The notes beneath the pieces are model-generated. The model searched no databases, was not told the DNA's origin, and was given only the letters and a program-made list of their open reading frames with translations. A program made the position numbers and the translations under genes. From contig JABZFO010000091.1 in the NCBI GenBank assembly GCA_014237405.1, positions 1 to 32,068 of the forward strand: a stretch of DNA of 32,068 nt, read 5' to 3'. The stretch is from Desulfosarcina sp. (lineage in GTDB: Bacteria > Desulfobacterota > Desulfobacteria > Desulfobacterales > Desulfosarcinaceae). Numbering within the stretch: position 1 is the stretch's first letter; each line of letters starts with the position of its first letter. Of the stretch, positions 17,239 to 24,677 are shown piece by piece.

Positions 17239-17508
17239 ATGCTGTCGGCCCCACTTGCCCGGCCGGTGGCACCGAACCCCTTCGGAGAGCTTCAATCCGT
17301 GAAACCGTGTGACAACAATCTAAAACAGGCCCTTCTGCTGGCCGAGAGAATGATCAAGCTGGCCGACAAAGGTGACGACGACCGTGAGGACACCGGTTGC
17401 GGCATCCTTTACGGCATGCTTCGCGATTCGGGCTACAAGATCAAGCAACTGGCCGAAGACGAAAAGCTCAAGCACATCGCCAAAGGCTGGTGGAATGAAA
17501 GCTGCTGA
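17239..17508 (+). CDS. Small conserved-looking protein upstream of rubrerythrin
   Basis: I read this as an 89-residue protein from the ATG at 17239; the frame is open further upstream, but that part looks noncoding and AT-rich. The core is helical and charged: KPCDNNLKQALLLAERM, then ADKGDDDREDTGCGILYG and a GWW near the end. Cysteines occur in the PCD, TGCG and NESC segments. Its length and pattern look like a conserved small protein seen near redox genes in Desulfobacterota, but I cannot assign a named family. The rubrerythrin start is 55 nt downstream, so cotranscription is likely. It could bind metal or a partner protein; no function is assigned. Confidence 0.6.
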   Translation: MLSAPLARPVAPNPFGELQSVKPCDNNLKQALLLAERMIKLADKGDDDREDTGCGILYGMLRDSGYKIKQLAEDEKLKHIAKGWWNESC

Positions 17509-17563
17509 CGCACGACAAGCGTCCAAATTAAAAACCCTAAACATCATTAAAGGAGGATAAGGC

Positions 17564-18139
17564 GTGGCAACTCTTAAAGGAACAAAAACGGAGAAGAATA
17601 TCTTGACGGCATTTGCCGGTGAATCCCAAGCTAGAAACCGTTACACCTACTTTTCCAAGCAGGCAAAAAAAGAAGGTTTTGTCCAGATTGCAGACATTTT
17701 TGAAGAGACCGCCAACCAGGAGAAAGAGCATGCCAAACGGCTGTTCAAACTGCTGGAGGGGGGCGAAGTGGAGATCACCGGTGCATTTCCGGCCGGCGTG
17801 ATCGGCACCACCGTCGAGAACCTCAAAGGAGCAGCCGGCGGCGAGAATTATGAGTGGACCACCATGTATCCCGACTTTGCCAAGGTCGCCCGGGAAGAGG
17901 GTCTGGATCACGTGGCATTCATCTTCGAGGCCATTGCCGTGGCTGAAAAACAGCACGAAAAGCGCTATGTAGACCTGGCCGCCAACATCGAAGCCGGACG
18001 GGTGTTCAAGAGAGACCAGAGCGTCACCTGGCGCTGCCGCAACTGCGGTTATCTTCATGAAGGTACCGAACCCCCCGAAATGTGTCCGGCCTGTGCTCAT
18101 CCCCAGGCGCATTTTGAGATTCTGGGAGAGAACTGGTAA
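17564..18139 (+). CDS. rbr: Rubrerythrin
   Basis: The 191-residue rubrerythrin has an N-terminal ferritin-like diiron domain and a C-terminal rubredoxin domain. The diiron ligands are carried by [32 protein letters not shown] and [14 protein letters not shown]. The Fe(SCys)4 site comes from CRNCGY and CPACAH. It reduces hydrogen peroxide to water in the cytoplasm, taking electrons through rubredoxin. The start is a GTG at 17564 placed 6 nt after AGGAGG, a strong site. Length is normal for the family. Desulfoferrodoxin follows 51 nt downstream and provides the peroxide that this enzyme would clear. Confidence 0.96.
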   Translation: MATLKGTKTEKNILTAFAGESQARNRYTYFSKQAKKEGFVQIADIFEETANQEKEHAKRLFKLLEGGEVEITGAFPAGVIGTTVENLKGAAGGENYEWTTMYPDFAKVAREEGLDHVAFIFEAIAVAEKQHEKRYVDLAANIEAGRVFKRDQSVTWRCRNCGYLHEGTEPPEMCPACAHPQAHFEILGENW

Positions 18140-18190
18140 TCGGCAACACTAAATTACCAACCGTTTAATCGCAACTGATAAGGAGAAAAA

Positions 18191-18565
18191 ATGGCGGAAA
18201 GATATGAGGTTTACAAGTGCGATGTTTGTGGAAATATCGTCCAGGTGCTCGTCGGCGGCGGCGGTGAACTGGTTTGCTGTGGGCAACCCATGAATAAGCT
18301 GACGGAAAACACCGTTGATGCGGCAAAGGAAAAACACGTGCCGGTCATCGAAAAGATCGACGGCGGATACAAGGTCAAAGTGGGCGACGTCCCCCACCCC
18401 ATGGAGGAGAAGCACTGGATTCAGTGGGTCGAGCTGATTGCAGACGGCAAATCCTACTTCCAATTTCTCGATCCGGGCCAGACGCCCGAAGCCGAATTCA
18501 AGGTTGATGCGGCGTCGGTTTCGGCCAGAGAATACTGCAACCTTCACGGGTTGTGGAAAGCGTAA
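18191..18565 (+). CDS. dfx: Desulfoferrodoxin (two-iron superoxide reductase)
   Basis: The 124-residue protein has both iron sites. Centre I, a desulforedoxin-like Fe(SCys)4, uses Cys10, Cys13, Cys29 and Cys30. Centre II, the superoxide reductase site, uses His49, His69, His75, Cys116 and His119. The conserved EKH loop (Glu47-Lys48) that guides superoxide is present. It reduces superoxide to peroxide without making oxygen, which suits an anaerobe. AAGGAG is 6 nt upstream of the ATG. It sits between rubrerythrin and a small rubredoxin-like protein, as often seen in sulfate reducers. Confidence 0.96.
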   Translation: MAERYEVYKCDVCGNIVQVLVGGGGELVCCGQPMNKLTENTVDAAKEKHVPVIEKIDGGYKVKVGDVPHPMEEKHWIQWVELIADGKSYFQFLDPGQTPEAEFKVDAASVSAREYCNLHGLWKA

Positions 18566-18666
18566 ACGACGCGTCTTTCTTCGGGAGGCGGTGGCCCCTC
18601 CTCAGCTGCCGTCTCCCGTTAACCGAATTCCAGTCCCGACTCCCTGCCAGGGACTGCATGTGACCC

Positions 18667-18695
18667 GTGTCCGCCAAATAGCCATTGACGGACAC
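18667..18695 (+). promoter_or_regulatory. Hairpin upstream of the 51-aa zinc ribbon gene
   Basis: GTGTCCG (18667-18673) pairs over seven bases with CGGACAC (18689-18695) around a 15-nt loop. It ends 35 nt before the ATG at 18731. There is no T run, so it is more likely an operator or leader structure than a terminator. Confidence 0.3.
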
Positions 18696-18730
18696 CGGCC
18701 ACATGATCAACATCCACAAGGAGGTACCCC

Positions 18731-18886
18731 ATGGGTAGCTGGAAATGCGGAAACTGCGGATATGAACTTCAGGCGGATGCACCGCCTGAAAAATGTCCGT
18801 CATGCAAGGAAAAGTGCAATTTTCTGGATAACACCTGCTACACGCCGGACTGCCAGTACGAGGGCAAGGATCCCCGAATCAAGTAG
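18731..18886 (+). CDS. Small rubredoxin-like Cys-rich protein, 51 aa
   Basis: This short gene has an excellent start, with AAGGAGG about 6 nt before the ATG. Residues 4-25 form a rubredoxin-like knuckle pair, WKCGNCGYEL (Cys6, Cys9) and EKCPSC (Cys22, Cys25), very like the C-terminal domain of rubrerythrin. Unlike a rubredoxin it adds Cys29, Cys36 and Cys41 in a tail ending DPRIK. It could bind one Fe or Zn and pass electrons to rubrerythrin or desulfoferrodoxin. The spacing between the two CxxC motifs is shorter than in ordinary rubredoxins. The family function is not known to me. Confidence 0.85.
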   Translation: MGSWKCGNCGYELQADAPPEKCPSCKEKCNFLDNTCYTPDCQYEGKDPRIK

Positions 18887-18998
18887 CAATCAACGCTGAC
18901 CATACACACCGGTTGACGGTGCTGCGATTGGCGTCATGGTGCCGGACCGGGCACCCACAGCCAGACACTACCAATCCATTGACGAAAGGGAGCAGGAA

Positions 18999-19433
18999 AT
19001 GGCTAAAGCACTTATTGTATACGCCACACGCACAGGCGAAACCGAACAGATCGGCAACCTCATCGCCGAAGGGATTCGTTTTTCAGGCCATGAGGCGGAT
19101 GCGGTGAAAGTGACGGACATTAAAAAAGAGGACAATCTGAAAGGGTATGACGCCGTGGTGTTTGGCTCCCCCACCTATCATGGGGATATGGTCCAAGGCA
19201 TGAAAACGTTGCTGTTCATGGCTGAAAAGGCGGAGCTCGAAGGCAAGGTGGGTGGTGCCTTCGGCGCCTTCGGGTGGAGCGGCGAAGCCCCGGACCGCAT
19301 CTTCGACACCATGAAAAACATTTACAAAATGAATATGGTGAGCGCTCCGTTGCGGCTCAAATCGGCCAACCTGGGCGGCGGGATAAAAATGGCCCAGGAC
19401 TACGGCCGGGAGATTGCCGAGAAGCTCGCCTGA
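18999..19433 (+). CDS. Stand-alone flavodoxin resembling the flavodiiron C-terminal domain
   Basis: The 144-residue flavodoxin-fold protein binds FMN by prediction. The phosphate loop reads YATRTGETEQ (residues about 8-17), followed by VFGSPTYHGD and GGAFGAFGWSGE. The last motif closely matches GGAFGSYGWSGE in the flavodiiron protein encoded at 24678-25865, so this looks like that domain without its diiron half. Ordinary flavodoxins are about the same length. The ATG at 18999 follows GGGAGCAGGAA; a longer reading upstream adds sequence that is not flavodoxin-like. It may carry electrons to the oxygen- or peroxide-reducing enzymes around it. Confidence 0.87.
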   Translation: MAKALIVYATRTGETEQIGNLIAEGIRFSGHEADAVKVTDIKKEDNLKGYDAVVFGSPTYHGDMVQGMKTLLFMAEKAELEGKVGGAFGAFGWSGEAPDRIFDTMKNIYKMNMVSAPLRLKSANLGGGIKMAQDYGREIAEKLA

Positions 19434-19494
19434 CAATGAACGCATATTATACCACAAAACCACAACAACCCAGATTTAAAAAAAGGAGGCTGTC

Positions 19495-19680
19495 ATGTCC
19501 ACACCCCAACATTGCCCCGGCTATGAAACGTTTAAAAACCTGAAATCCTTTACCTGCAAGTGCCCCGAATGCGGCGAGAGCAAAGAGATCTTTTCCGATG
19601 AGTTCAACAAGGATCACACCTGCGCAAAATGCGGGAAACCCATCGACTTTAACCAGTGCACCCTGGACGGGGGAGCATAG
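19495..19680 (+). CDS. Small zinc-ribbon protein, 61 aa
   Basis: The 61-residue product has two knuckles, CKCPECGES and CAKCGKP, about 20 residues apart, forming a plausible zinc or iron ribbon. AAAGGAGG lies 6-7 nt upstream of the ATG. There is no signal peptide or membrane segment. It is 61 nt downstream of the flavodoxin and probably cotranscribed. I do not recognise a named family. Small proteins of this kind occur among redox genes in sulfate reducers, but the role here is unknown. Confidence 0.75.
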   Translation: MSTPQHCPGYETFKNLKSFTCKCPECGESKEIFSDEFNKDHTCAKCGKPIDFNQCTLDGGA

Positions 19681-20003
19681 GCCGGCGCCGGGCACCGTAT
19701 GCCCGCTCCCGCACTTCGCCGTTTAAACATAATTCAGGCGTCATCCTGGAATCGCATCATTGATGTGTCTTTCCGGCGAAGGGGAGATTGATCGGCAACC
19801 GCAATCACGATTCCATCTTGCATTCAAGATGGCACCACGGCGGCAAAAAAGAGGCGACGCACGCGTGCATGGTGCACGTCGAGGCCTCATGACGCAGCCG
19901 ATACAGGTGGCGTATTGCCTGCGAACTGGAATTAAAACCCATTTTCGGCAACCGGCCGTCCTTCACGGGCTGGCTGCCGGTATCTGTTCAAGGAGGAATT
20001 TGT
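19681..20003. other. Intergenic region upstream of cydAB
   Basis: No gene is seen in these 323 bases. A short hairpin CGGGCA/TGCCCG (19689-19694, 19700-19705) just after the zinc-ribbon gene could end that transcript weakly. A perfect hairpin lies at 19813-19832. The cydA ribosome-binding site AAGGAGG is at the right edge. I could not find a clean sigma70 promoter or an FNR box. Confidence 0.45.
19813..19832. promoter_or_regulatory. Perfect 8-bp inverted repeat before cydA
   Basis: CCATCTTG and CAAGATGG are exact reverse complements around the loop CATT. The site is about 170 nt before the cydA ATG. No T run follows, so an operator is more likely than a terminator. No named regulator consensus fits. 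Confidence 0.4.
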
Positions 20004-21320
20004 ATGGACGTTGTCATGTTATCCCGGCTCCAGTTTGCCGCAGCCACCATGTTCCATTTCCTCTTCGTCCCCCTGACCCTGGGGTTGTCTGTTCTGGTGG
20101 CATACATGGAGACCCAATATGTGCGAACCGGGGATGAAACCTACCTGCGCATGACCAAGTTCTGGGGCAAACTCTTTCTGATCAACTTCGCCTTGGGCGT
20201 GGTCACCGGCATCACCCTGGAGTTCCAGTTCGGCACGAACTGGTCCCGGTACTCCGCCTATGTGGGAGACATTTTCGGATCCCTGCTGGCCATCGAGGCG
20301 TCAGTGGCCTTCTTTTTGGAATCCACCTTTATCGGCATCTGGATCTTCGGCTGGAACAAGCTGTCCAAAAAGGCCCACGCCACGGTCATGTGGCTGGTGG
20401 CCGGTGCCGGCAACGTCTCGGCCATCTGGATCCTGCTGGCCAACGGCTGGATGCAGCACCCGGTGGGCTTCACCATCCGCGACGGCCGGGCGGAACTGAC
20501 CGATTTTCTGGCCGTGGTCACCAACAAATTCGGGCTGTTGGAAATTGCTCACATGATCCCCTCCGCCTTCACGCTGGCCGCCTTCTTCATGATGGGCATC
20601 AGCGCCTGGCACCTGCTGAAAAAACAGCATGTCGACTTTTTCACCCGATCCTTCAATATCGGCCTGGTGGTGGGACTGGTGTCATCACTTATTGTCGTCA
20701 TCACCGGTGATATGCACGCCGTTCACGTCACCCAGACCCAACCGGCCAAACTGGCCGCCATGGAATCCCACTGGGAAACCCAGCCCCAGGCCCCCATCGT
20801 CATGTTTGCCGTGCCCGACGAGAAAAATGAGCGCAACAAGATCGAAATCGGTCGACTGCCCGGCGCCTTGAGCTTTCTGGGGCATCACGATGTCAACGCA
20901 GTGGTGACCGGGTTAAAGGATATTCCCAAGGACGAACGGCCGCCGGTTCTGCCGACGTTTGTATCATTTAGAACCATGGTGGCCCTGGGAACCCTGTTCC
21001 CACTGCTCACCATCGTCGGATGGTTTCTGCGAAAACGACTGGTTGAATCCCGCTGGTACTTGTGGGTCATGCTCTTGGCCATCCCGCTGCCCTATCTGGC
21101 CATCGAGATGGGATGGGTACTGGCCGAAGTGGGCCGCCAGCCGTGGATCGTCTACGGTCTGCTAAAAACCGCCAATGCCGCCTCGCCGATAGCAGCTTCC
21201 CAGGTGATGACAACCCTGGTGGGATTCATATTGGTCTACGGACTGTTGGGAATCGCCGGCTTTTACCTGATCGCCAATTTGGCGAAAAAAGGCCCGGAAC
21301 CGGCTACGGAAGACGCATAA
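20004..21320 (+). CDS. cydA: Cytochrome bd quinol oxidase subunit I
   Basis: The 438-residue membrane protein carries the haems of cytochrome bd, which oxidises quinol and reduces oxygen to water. Likely haem ligands are His18 (FHFLFVP), His183 (EIAHMIPSAF) and Met325 (SFRTMVALG). The hallmark GWVLAEVGRQPW is present near Glu375. At 438 residues it is shorter than E. coli CydA (522), as expected of enzymes with a short quinol loop. AAGGAGG lies upstream of the ATG. cydB follows 51 nt downstream. In an anaerobe it should serve oxygen removal and perhaps limited energy conservation. Confidence 0.97.
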   Translation: MDVVMLSRLQFAAATMFHFLFVPLTLGLSVLVAYMETQYVRTGDETYLRMTKFWGKLFLINFALGVVTGITLEFQFGTNWSRYSAYVGDIFGSLLAIEASVAFFLESTFIGIWIFGWNKLSKKAHATVMWLVAGAGNVSAIWILLANGWMQHPVGFTIRDGRAELTDFLAVVTNKFGLLEIAHMIPSAFTLAAFFMMGISAWHLLKKQHVDFFTRSFNIGLVVGLVSSLIVVITGDMHAVHVTQTQPAKLAAMESHWETQPQAPIVMFAVPDEKNERNKIEIGRLPGALSFLGHHDVNAVVTGLKDIPKDERPPVLPTFVSFRTMVALGTLFPLLTIVGWFLRKRLVESRWYLWVMLLAIPLPYLAIEMGWVLAEVGRQPWIVYGLLKTANAASPIAASQVMTTLVGFILVYGLLGIAGFYLIANLAKKGPEPATEDA

Positions 21321-21371
21321 CCGGTCATTGAAAATGATTTGACTATTACAGACGAAACACGGGGGTTATAA

Positions 21372-22400
21372 ATGGTATTACAAACCGTATGGTTTTTTCT
21401 CTGGGGCCTGCTGTGGGCAATTTTTTTCATGACGGACGGCTTCGATTTTGGAATCGGCACTTTATATCCCTTCCTGGGTAAATCGGAACGGGACAAGAAC
21501 ATGATGATCCACGCCATGGGGCCGCTGTGGGACGGCAATGAAGTGTGGCTGATCACCGCCGGGGGCGTTACTTTTGCCGCCTTTCCGCTGTTCTACGCGG
21601 TCATGTTCTCATCCCTTTACTCGGCGCTGATGCTGATCCTGTTTGCCCTGATCCTGCGGGGTGTCTCCTTCGAGTTCCGCAACAAGGTGGAAAGCCCCGC
21701 ATGGAAAAAAGTGTGGGACACCTGTATCTTCGTCGGTAGTTTCCTGCCGGCACTGCTGTTCGGTGTGGCCTTTGCCAATATCTTCCAAGGCGTTCCCATC
21801 GATCAGGACGGCATTTTCCAGGGGAATCTGTTCACCCTTCTCAATCCTTACGGGCTGTTAGGCGGCGTCCTGTTTGTCTGCCTCTTTCTGCTTCACGGCG
21901 CCCTGTGGCTCACTATCCGTGCAGACGGGGATCTGGCCCAACGGGCCGAAAGCCTGTCCGGCAAGCTGTGGCCGGTGCTCACCGGCGTAGCAGTCGTCTT
22001 TCTGGTGGCCTCATATATCTTCACCCCGCTGTACAACAACTATCTGGCCAACCCGGTCCTGTTCCTGGTTCCGGCGATCGCCGTCGCCGCCATCGTGGGT
22101 ATCAAGTACTTCCTCATGCAAAAAGCCTTTTTCAAGGCGTGGCTCGCTTCGTCGGCCACCATCGTTTCCTGCATCTTCTTTGGCATTATCGGACTGTATC
22201 CAAACCTGTTCCCCTCCAGCATCGATGCCAAGTACAGCCTGACGGCCTTTAACGCCTCGTCCAGCCCCTTGACCCTGAAGATCATGCTCATCGTGGTGCT
22301 GCTTTCCATACCAGTGGTGCTGGCTTATCAGATCTGGGCCTACAAGCTGTTCAGCGGCAAGGTAACCGACGAAGAGCTGGCCCATGAAGAGACGTACTGA
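21372..22400 (+). CDS. cydB: Cytochrome bd quinol oxidase subunit II
   Basis: The 342-residue integral membrane protein pairs with CydA. Family motifs DGFDFGIGTLYPFL near residue 22 and GPLWDGNEVWL near residue 50 are present, and about eight or nine hydrophobic segments follow. The length is typical of the shorter CydB group. Translation starts at ATG after GGGGG. No small cydX-like gene is visible in the 108-nt gap that follows, and no cydDC exporter genes appear in the window. Confidence 0.96.
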   Translation: MVLQTVWFFLWGLLWAIFFMTDGFDFGIGTLYPFLGKSERDKNMMIHAMGPLWDGNEVWLITAGGVTFAAFPLFYAVMFSSLYSALMLILFALILRGVSFEFRNKVESPAWKKVWDTCIFVGSFLPALLFGVAFANIFQGVPIDQDGIFQGNLFTLLNPYGLLGGVLFVCLFLLHGALWLTIRADGDLAQRAESLSGKLWPVLTGVAVVFLVASYIFTPLYNNYLANPVLFLVPAIAVAAIVGIKYFLMQKAFFKAWLASSATIVSCIFFGIIGLYPNLFPSSIDAKYSLTAFNASSSPLTLKIMLIVVLLSIPVVLAYQIWAYKLFSGKVTDEELAHEETY

Positions 22401-22508
22401 TCCCTTAGATGACATCCGCCGTATCTGCCCGGCACCATCCCGGACTGACGCGGCGGGTGATTTCAAGTTCACACACCAACATTAGGACAACCTGAAACGG
22501 AGCTTTTC

Positions 22509-22856
22509 ATGAGCCGCAATTTTGTTGTGGTCGCCATTGTCACCGCCTTGATCTTCATCCTCCCCATGGCCGCGGCCAGTGCCGCGAACCGGGGACCTGA
22601 CCAGATCGATATCTTCGGTGGCGAGCGGGGAAAGATACCCTTCCCTCACGCCAAACACCAGGACAACCTGAAAGATTGCAATATCTGCCACAGCGTCTTC
22701 CCCCAGGAAGCCGATGCCATAAAAACGCTCAAGGCGCAGGGTACGCTGAAAAAGAAAAAAGTGATGAACCTGCAGTGTATCAAGTGTCACAAGCAGGAGA
22801 AGAAGGCTGGCAAGCCCCATGGCCCCGTCACCTGCTCCACATGTCACGTCAAATAG
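22509..22856 (+). CDS. Triheme cytochrome c (c7/c3-like), exported
   Basis: The 115-residue protein has a signal peptide ending near AAASAANRG and three CxxCH motifs: CNICH, CIKCH and CSTCH. FPHAKHQDNLKDCNICH is the common c3/c7 start pattern, in which the upstream histidines act as distal ligands. Three haems and a small size fit the c7 type. It probably shuttles electrons in the periplasm, and its place after cydAB suggests a link to a membrane quinol or oxygen-reducing complex. GGAG lies 7 nt before the ATG. The next gene starts 21 nt after the stop. Confidence 0.88.
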   Translation: MSRNFVVVAIVTALIFILPMAAASAANRGPDQIDIFGGERGKIPFPHAKHQDNLKDCNICHSVFPQEADAIKTLKAQGTLKKKKVMNLQCIKCHKQEKKAGKPHGPVTCSTCHVK

Positions 22857-22877
22857 CGCGAAAAGAACCGACAAACC

Positions 22878-23852
22878 ATGTTAATCTTGGGACTTCAAGG
22901 CAGCCCGCGCAAAGGCGGCAACACCGACAGCCTGCTGGCTGCCTTTCTGGAAAAGGCCGGCCAGGCAGGTGCTGCCGTCAAAACCATCCAGGTGGCCAGG
23001 GCCGGGATCGTTCCCTGCAAAGGCTGCGGATACTGCGAAAGTCACGGAACCTGCGTCATTGCCGACGATCCCATGTCAACCGAAGTTTACGGTCTGATGA
23101 GGGAGGCGGACATGGTCGTGGCCGCATCCCCGGTTTTTTTCTACGGCATCTCTGCCCAACTCAAAGGCCTGATTGATCGCAGCCAGACCCTGTGGTCGCG
23201 AAAATATGTGTATAAACTCAAAGACCCCCTGGCGGCCACCCGTAAGGGCTTGCTGCTCAGCGTGGGGGCTTCCCGGGGCCGGCAGCTCTTCGACGGCGTT
23301 CACCTCACCGCCAAATACTTTTTCGACGGCATCGACGCCGCATTCAGCCACGCGCTGACCTACCGGGGCGTTGAATCAAAGGGCGCCATCCGCCATCAGG
23401 AGGGGGTGGCCGCAGACATTGACGAGGCCATCGAAAAAACCGTCGTGCCCCTGGTCAGCCGTAAAAAAGTCCTTTTCATCTCACCGAAAGGCGCCTGCCG
23501 GGCGCCCATGGCGGCGGCAATGGCCCAACAGCAGTACGGCGAATGCGTCCGCACCGGTTTTGGTGGATGGTCTCCGGCGTCCGCCCTGCATGATCCAATG
23601 GTGCGGGCCATGGAACGGATCGGCGTGGACATGGCCTATCGCAAACCGGAGAACATTGAACAGGCTTTATATGGCGCCAGGCCCGATCTAACGATCGCCA
23701 TTGGCGAAGGTGTTGATGAAATACCGGTTCCCGGCGTAAAAACGGTGCAATGGCCCCTGCCCGACCCGGTTTCATCAGATGATGAAACAATGGACCGGCT
23801 GCGCCTGGAGATTGAAGCGCACGTCGGTACGCTGATGCAATTGTTCGAATGA
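22878..23852 (+). CDS. Iron-sulfur flavoprotein fused to an inactive LMW-phosphatase/ArsC-like domain
   Basis: Residues about 1-190 form an NAD(P)H:FMN-reductase-type flavodoxin fold with the FMN loop GSPRKGGNTD and a compact Cys47-x2-Cys50-x2-Cys53-x5-Cys59 motif, the pattern that binds a 4Fe-4S cluster in iron-sulfur flavoproteins. Residues about 196-324 resemble a low-molecular-weight tyrosine phosphatase or arsenate reductase: VLFI-S-PKGACR, then LPDPVSSDDE. The family nucleophile, the first Cys of CX5R, is Ser202 here, while Cys207 and Arg208 remain. Phosphatase or arsenate chemistry is therefore unlikely and the domain may only bind a ligand. The flavin/Fe-S part could feed electrons to the neighbouring rubredoxins. 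The protein is cytoplasmic. The start has only a weak ribosome-binding site. Confidence 0.85.
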   Translation: MLILGLQGSPRKGGNTDSLLAAFLEKAGQAGAAVKTIQVARAGIVPCKGCGYCESHGTCVIADDPMSTEVYGLMREADMVVAASPVFFYGISAQLKGLIDRSQTLWSRKYVYKLKDPLAATRKGLLLSVGASRGRQLFDGVHLTAKYFFDGIDAAFSHALTYRGVESKGAIRHQEGVAADIDEAIEKTVVPLVSRKKVLFISPKGACRAPMAAAMAQQQYGECVRTGFGGWSPASALHDPMVRAMERIGVDMAYRKPENIEQALYGARPDLTIAIGEGVDEIPVPGVKTVQWPLPDPVSSDDETMDRLRLEIEAHVGTLMQLFE

Positions 23853-23880
23853 CCTGAATCTGAAAGAAAAGGAGTCAAGA

Positions 23881-24060
23881 ATGGCTGAACCCCATGAAAT
23901 GTACCAGTGTCAGACCACCAACTGCGGATATATCTACAACCCCGATAAGGGTGACCGCAAGGGCAAGATCGCCAAGGGAACATCATTTGACGATCTTCCC
24001 GACGACTGGAAGTGTCCCATTTGCGGCGCCAGTAAAAAGATGTTCCGGCCCCTGGGATAG
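23881..24060 (+). CDS. Rubredoxin with CX4C knuckle
   Basis: The 59-residue rubredoxin has a C-terminal knuckle CPIC (Cys45, Cys48) with LPDDWKCP, but the first knuckle reads CQTTNC (Cys10, Cys15), four residues between cysteines instead of two. Atypical CX4C rubredoxins are known in sulfate reducers. The different loop should alter the iron site and potential. AAAAGGAG lies 9 nt before the ATG. It starts 28 nt after the Isf-like fusion gene, which may reduce it. A normal rubredoxin follows. Confidence 0.93.
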   Translation: MAEPHEMYQCQTTNCGYIYNPDKGDRKGKIAKGTSFDDLPDDWKCPICGASKKMFRPLG

Positions 24061-24168
24061 CCGCTGTCAATTTCGATTAGACACCGCAAGGCCCTTCATG
24101 GTAAAGGGAAACACGTTTTTTCAAGGCGGTACCTTTTACAATTAACGCAAAACTTTACGGAGGTAACA

Positions 24169-24330
24169 ATGGACAGGTATGTTTGCACACTCTGCGGCTA
24201 CGTTTACGATCCCGAAGCGGGCGACCCCGACAATGATGTGAATCCCGGCACCAAGTGGGAAGATGTGCCCGAGGACTGGGAATGCCCGGTCTGCGGGGCG
24301 GGAAAAGACGATTTCGAGAAAGAGGAATAA
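24169..24330 (+). CDS. Rubredoxin (classical CX2C type)
   Basis: This 53-residue rubredoxin has [16 protein letters not shown] (Cys6, Cys9) and [14 protein letters not shown] (Cys39, Cys42), the normal four-cysteine iron site. GGAGG lies 5 nt before the ATG. It is the likely electron donor to the flavodiiron protein encoded downstream and to rubrerythrin. A hairpin at 24378-24411 follows, so the flavodiiron gene may have its own promoter. Confidence 0.96.
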   Translation: MDRYVCTLCGYVYDPEAGDPDNDVNPGTKWEDVPEDWECPVCGAGKDDFEKEE

Positions 24331-24377
24331 TTCTACCCTTCTTTTCGGCGCATTCCTTTTTCCATCGACCGGCACCG

Positions 24378-24411
24378 GATGCCCTTTTTCTACTCACGGG
24401 AAAAGGGCATC
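24378..24411 (+). terminator. Hairpin after the rubredoxin gene
   Basis: GATGCCCTTTT (24378-24388) pairs with AAAAGGGCATC (24401-24411) over eleven bases with a 12-nt loop. The downstream tract is TCGATTATTG, not a strong T run, so termination may be partial. Confidence 0.5.
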
Positions 24412-24472
24412 TCGATTATTGTTTAGTGTCCTTCCAGAAATGAGGATTATCGTTCAAGATCAAGGCCTGCGA

Positions 24473-24519
24473 AAAATTTTACCACAGGCATATAGTTGAT
24501 ATTCCGAGGATAAAATTTT
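24473..24519. promoter_or_regulatory. Paired AAAATTTTA / TAAAATTTT sites
   Basis: Two identical palindromic octamers AAAATTTT (24473-24480 and 24512-24519) sit about 39 bp apart, and with one flanking base each they form an inverted repeat. The spacing is near four helical turns. A pair of bound regulator dimers is possible, but plain AT-rich promoter DNA is the simpler reading. Confidence 0.3.
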
Positions 24520-24677
24520 GAGCATAACGCAGAGATTGGGCGATAAGACCGTTTCCGGATGGGCACTGATCAACCGACACCAATTCGGATCCACACCATG
24601 GCCCTGCCCTGGTACGCACGGCAGGCGATGTGGGTTCACGTCAGTGCCCTTTGGGGCACGGTAAAAGGAACCTGCAC

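Larger units (their letters stand above)
24331..24677. other. Intergenic region before the flavodiiron gene
   Basis: No gene is seen in these 347 bases. The stretch contains a terminator-like hairpin at 24378-24411 and a pair of inverted AT-rich 9-mers at 24473-24519. From 24520 on, the sequence holds no further obvious structure. Regulation of the flavodiiron gene is likely sited here. Confidence 0.5.

Noticed and set aside
19754-19790. Possible FNR box before cydA
   Set aside because: TTGAT-like and ATCA-like halves exist, but the spacing does not match the FNR consensus.
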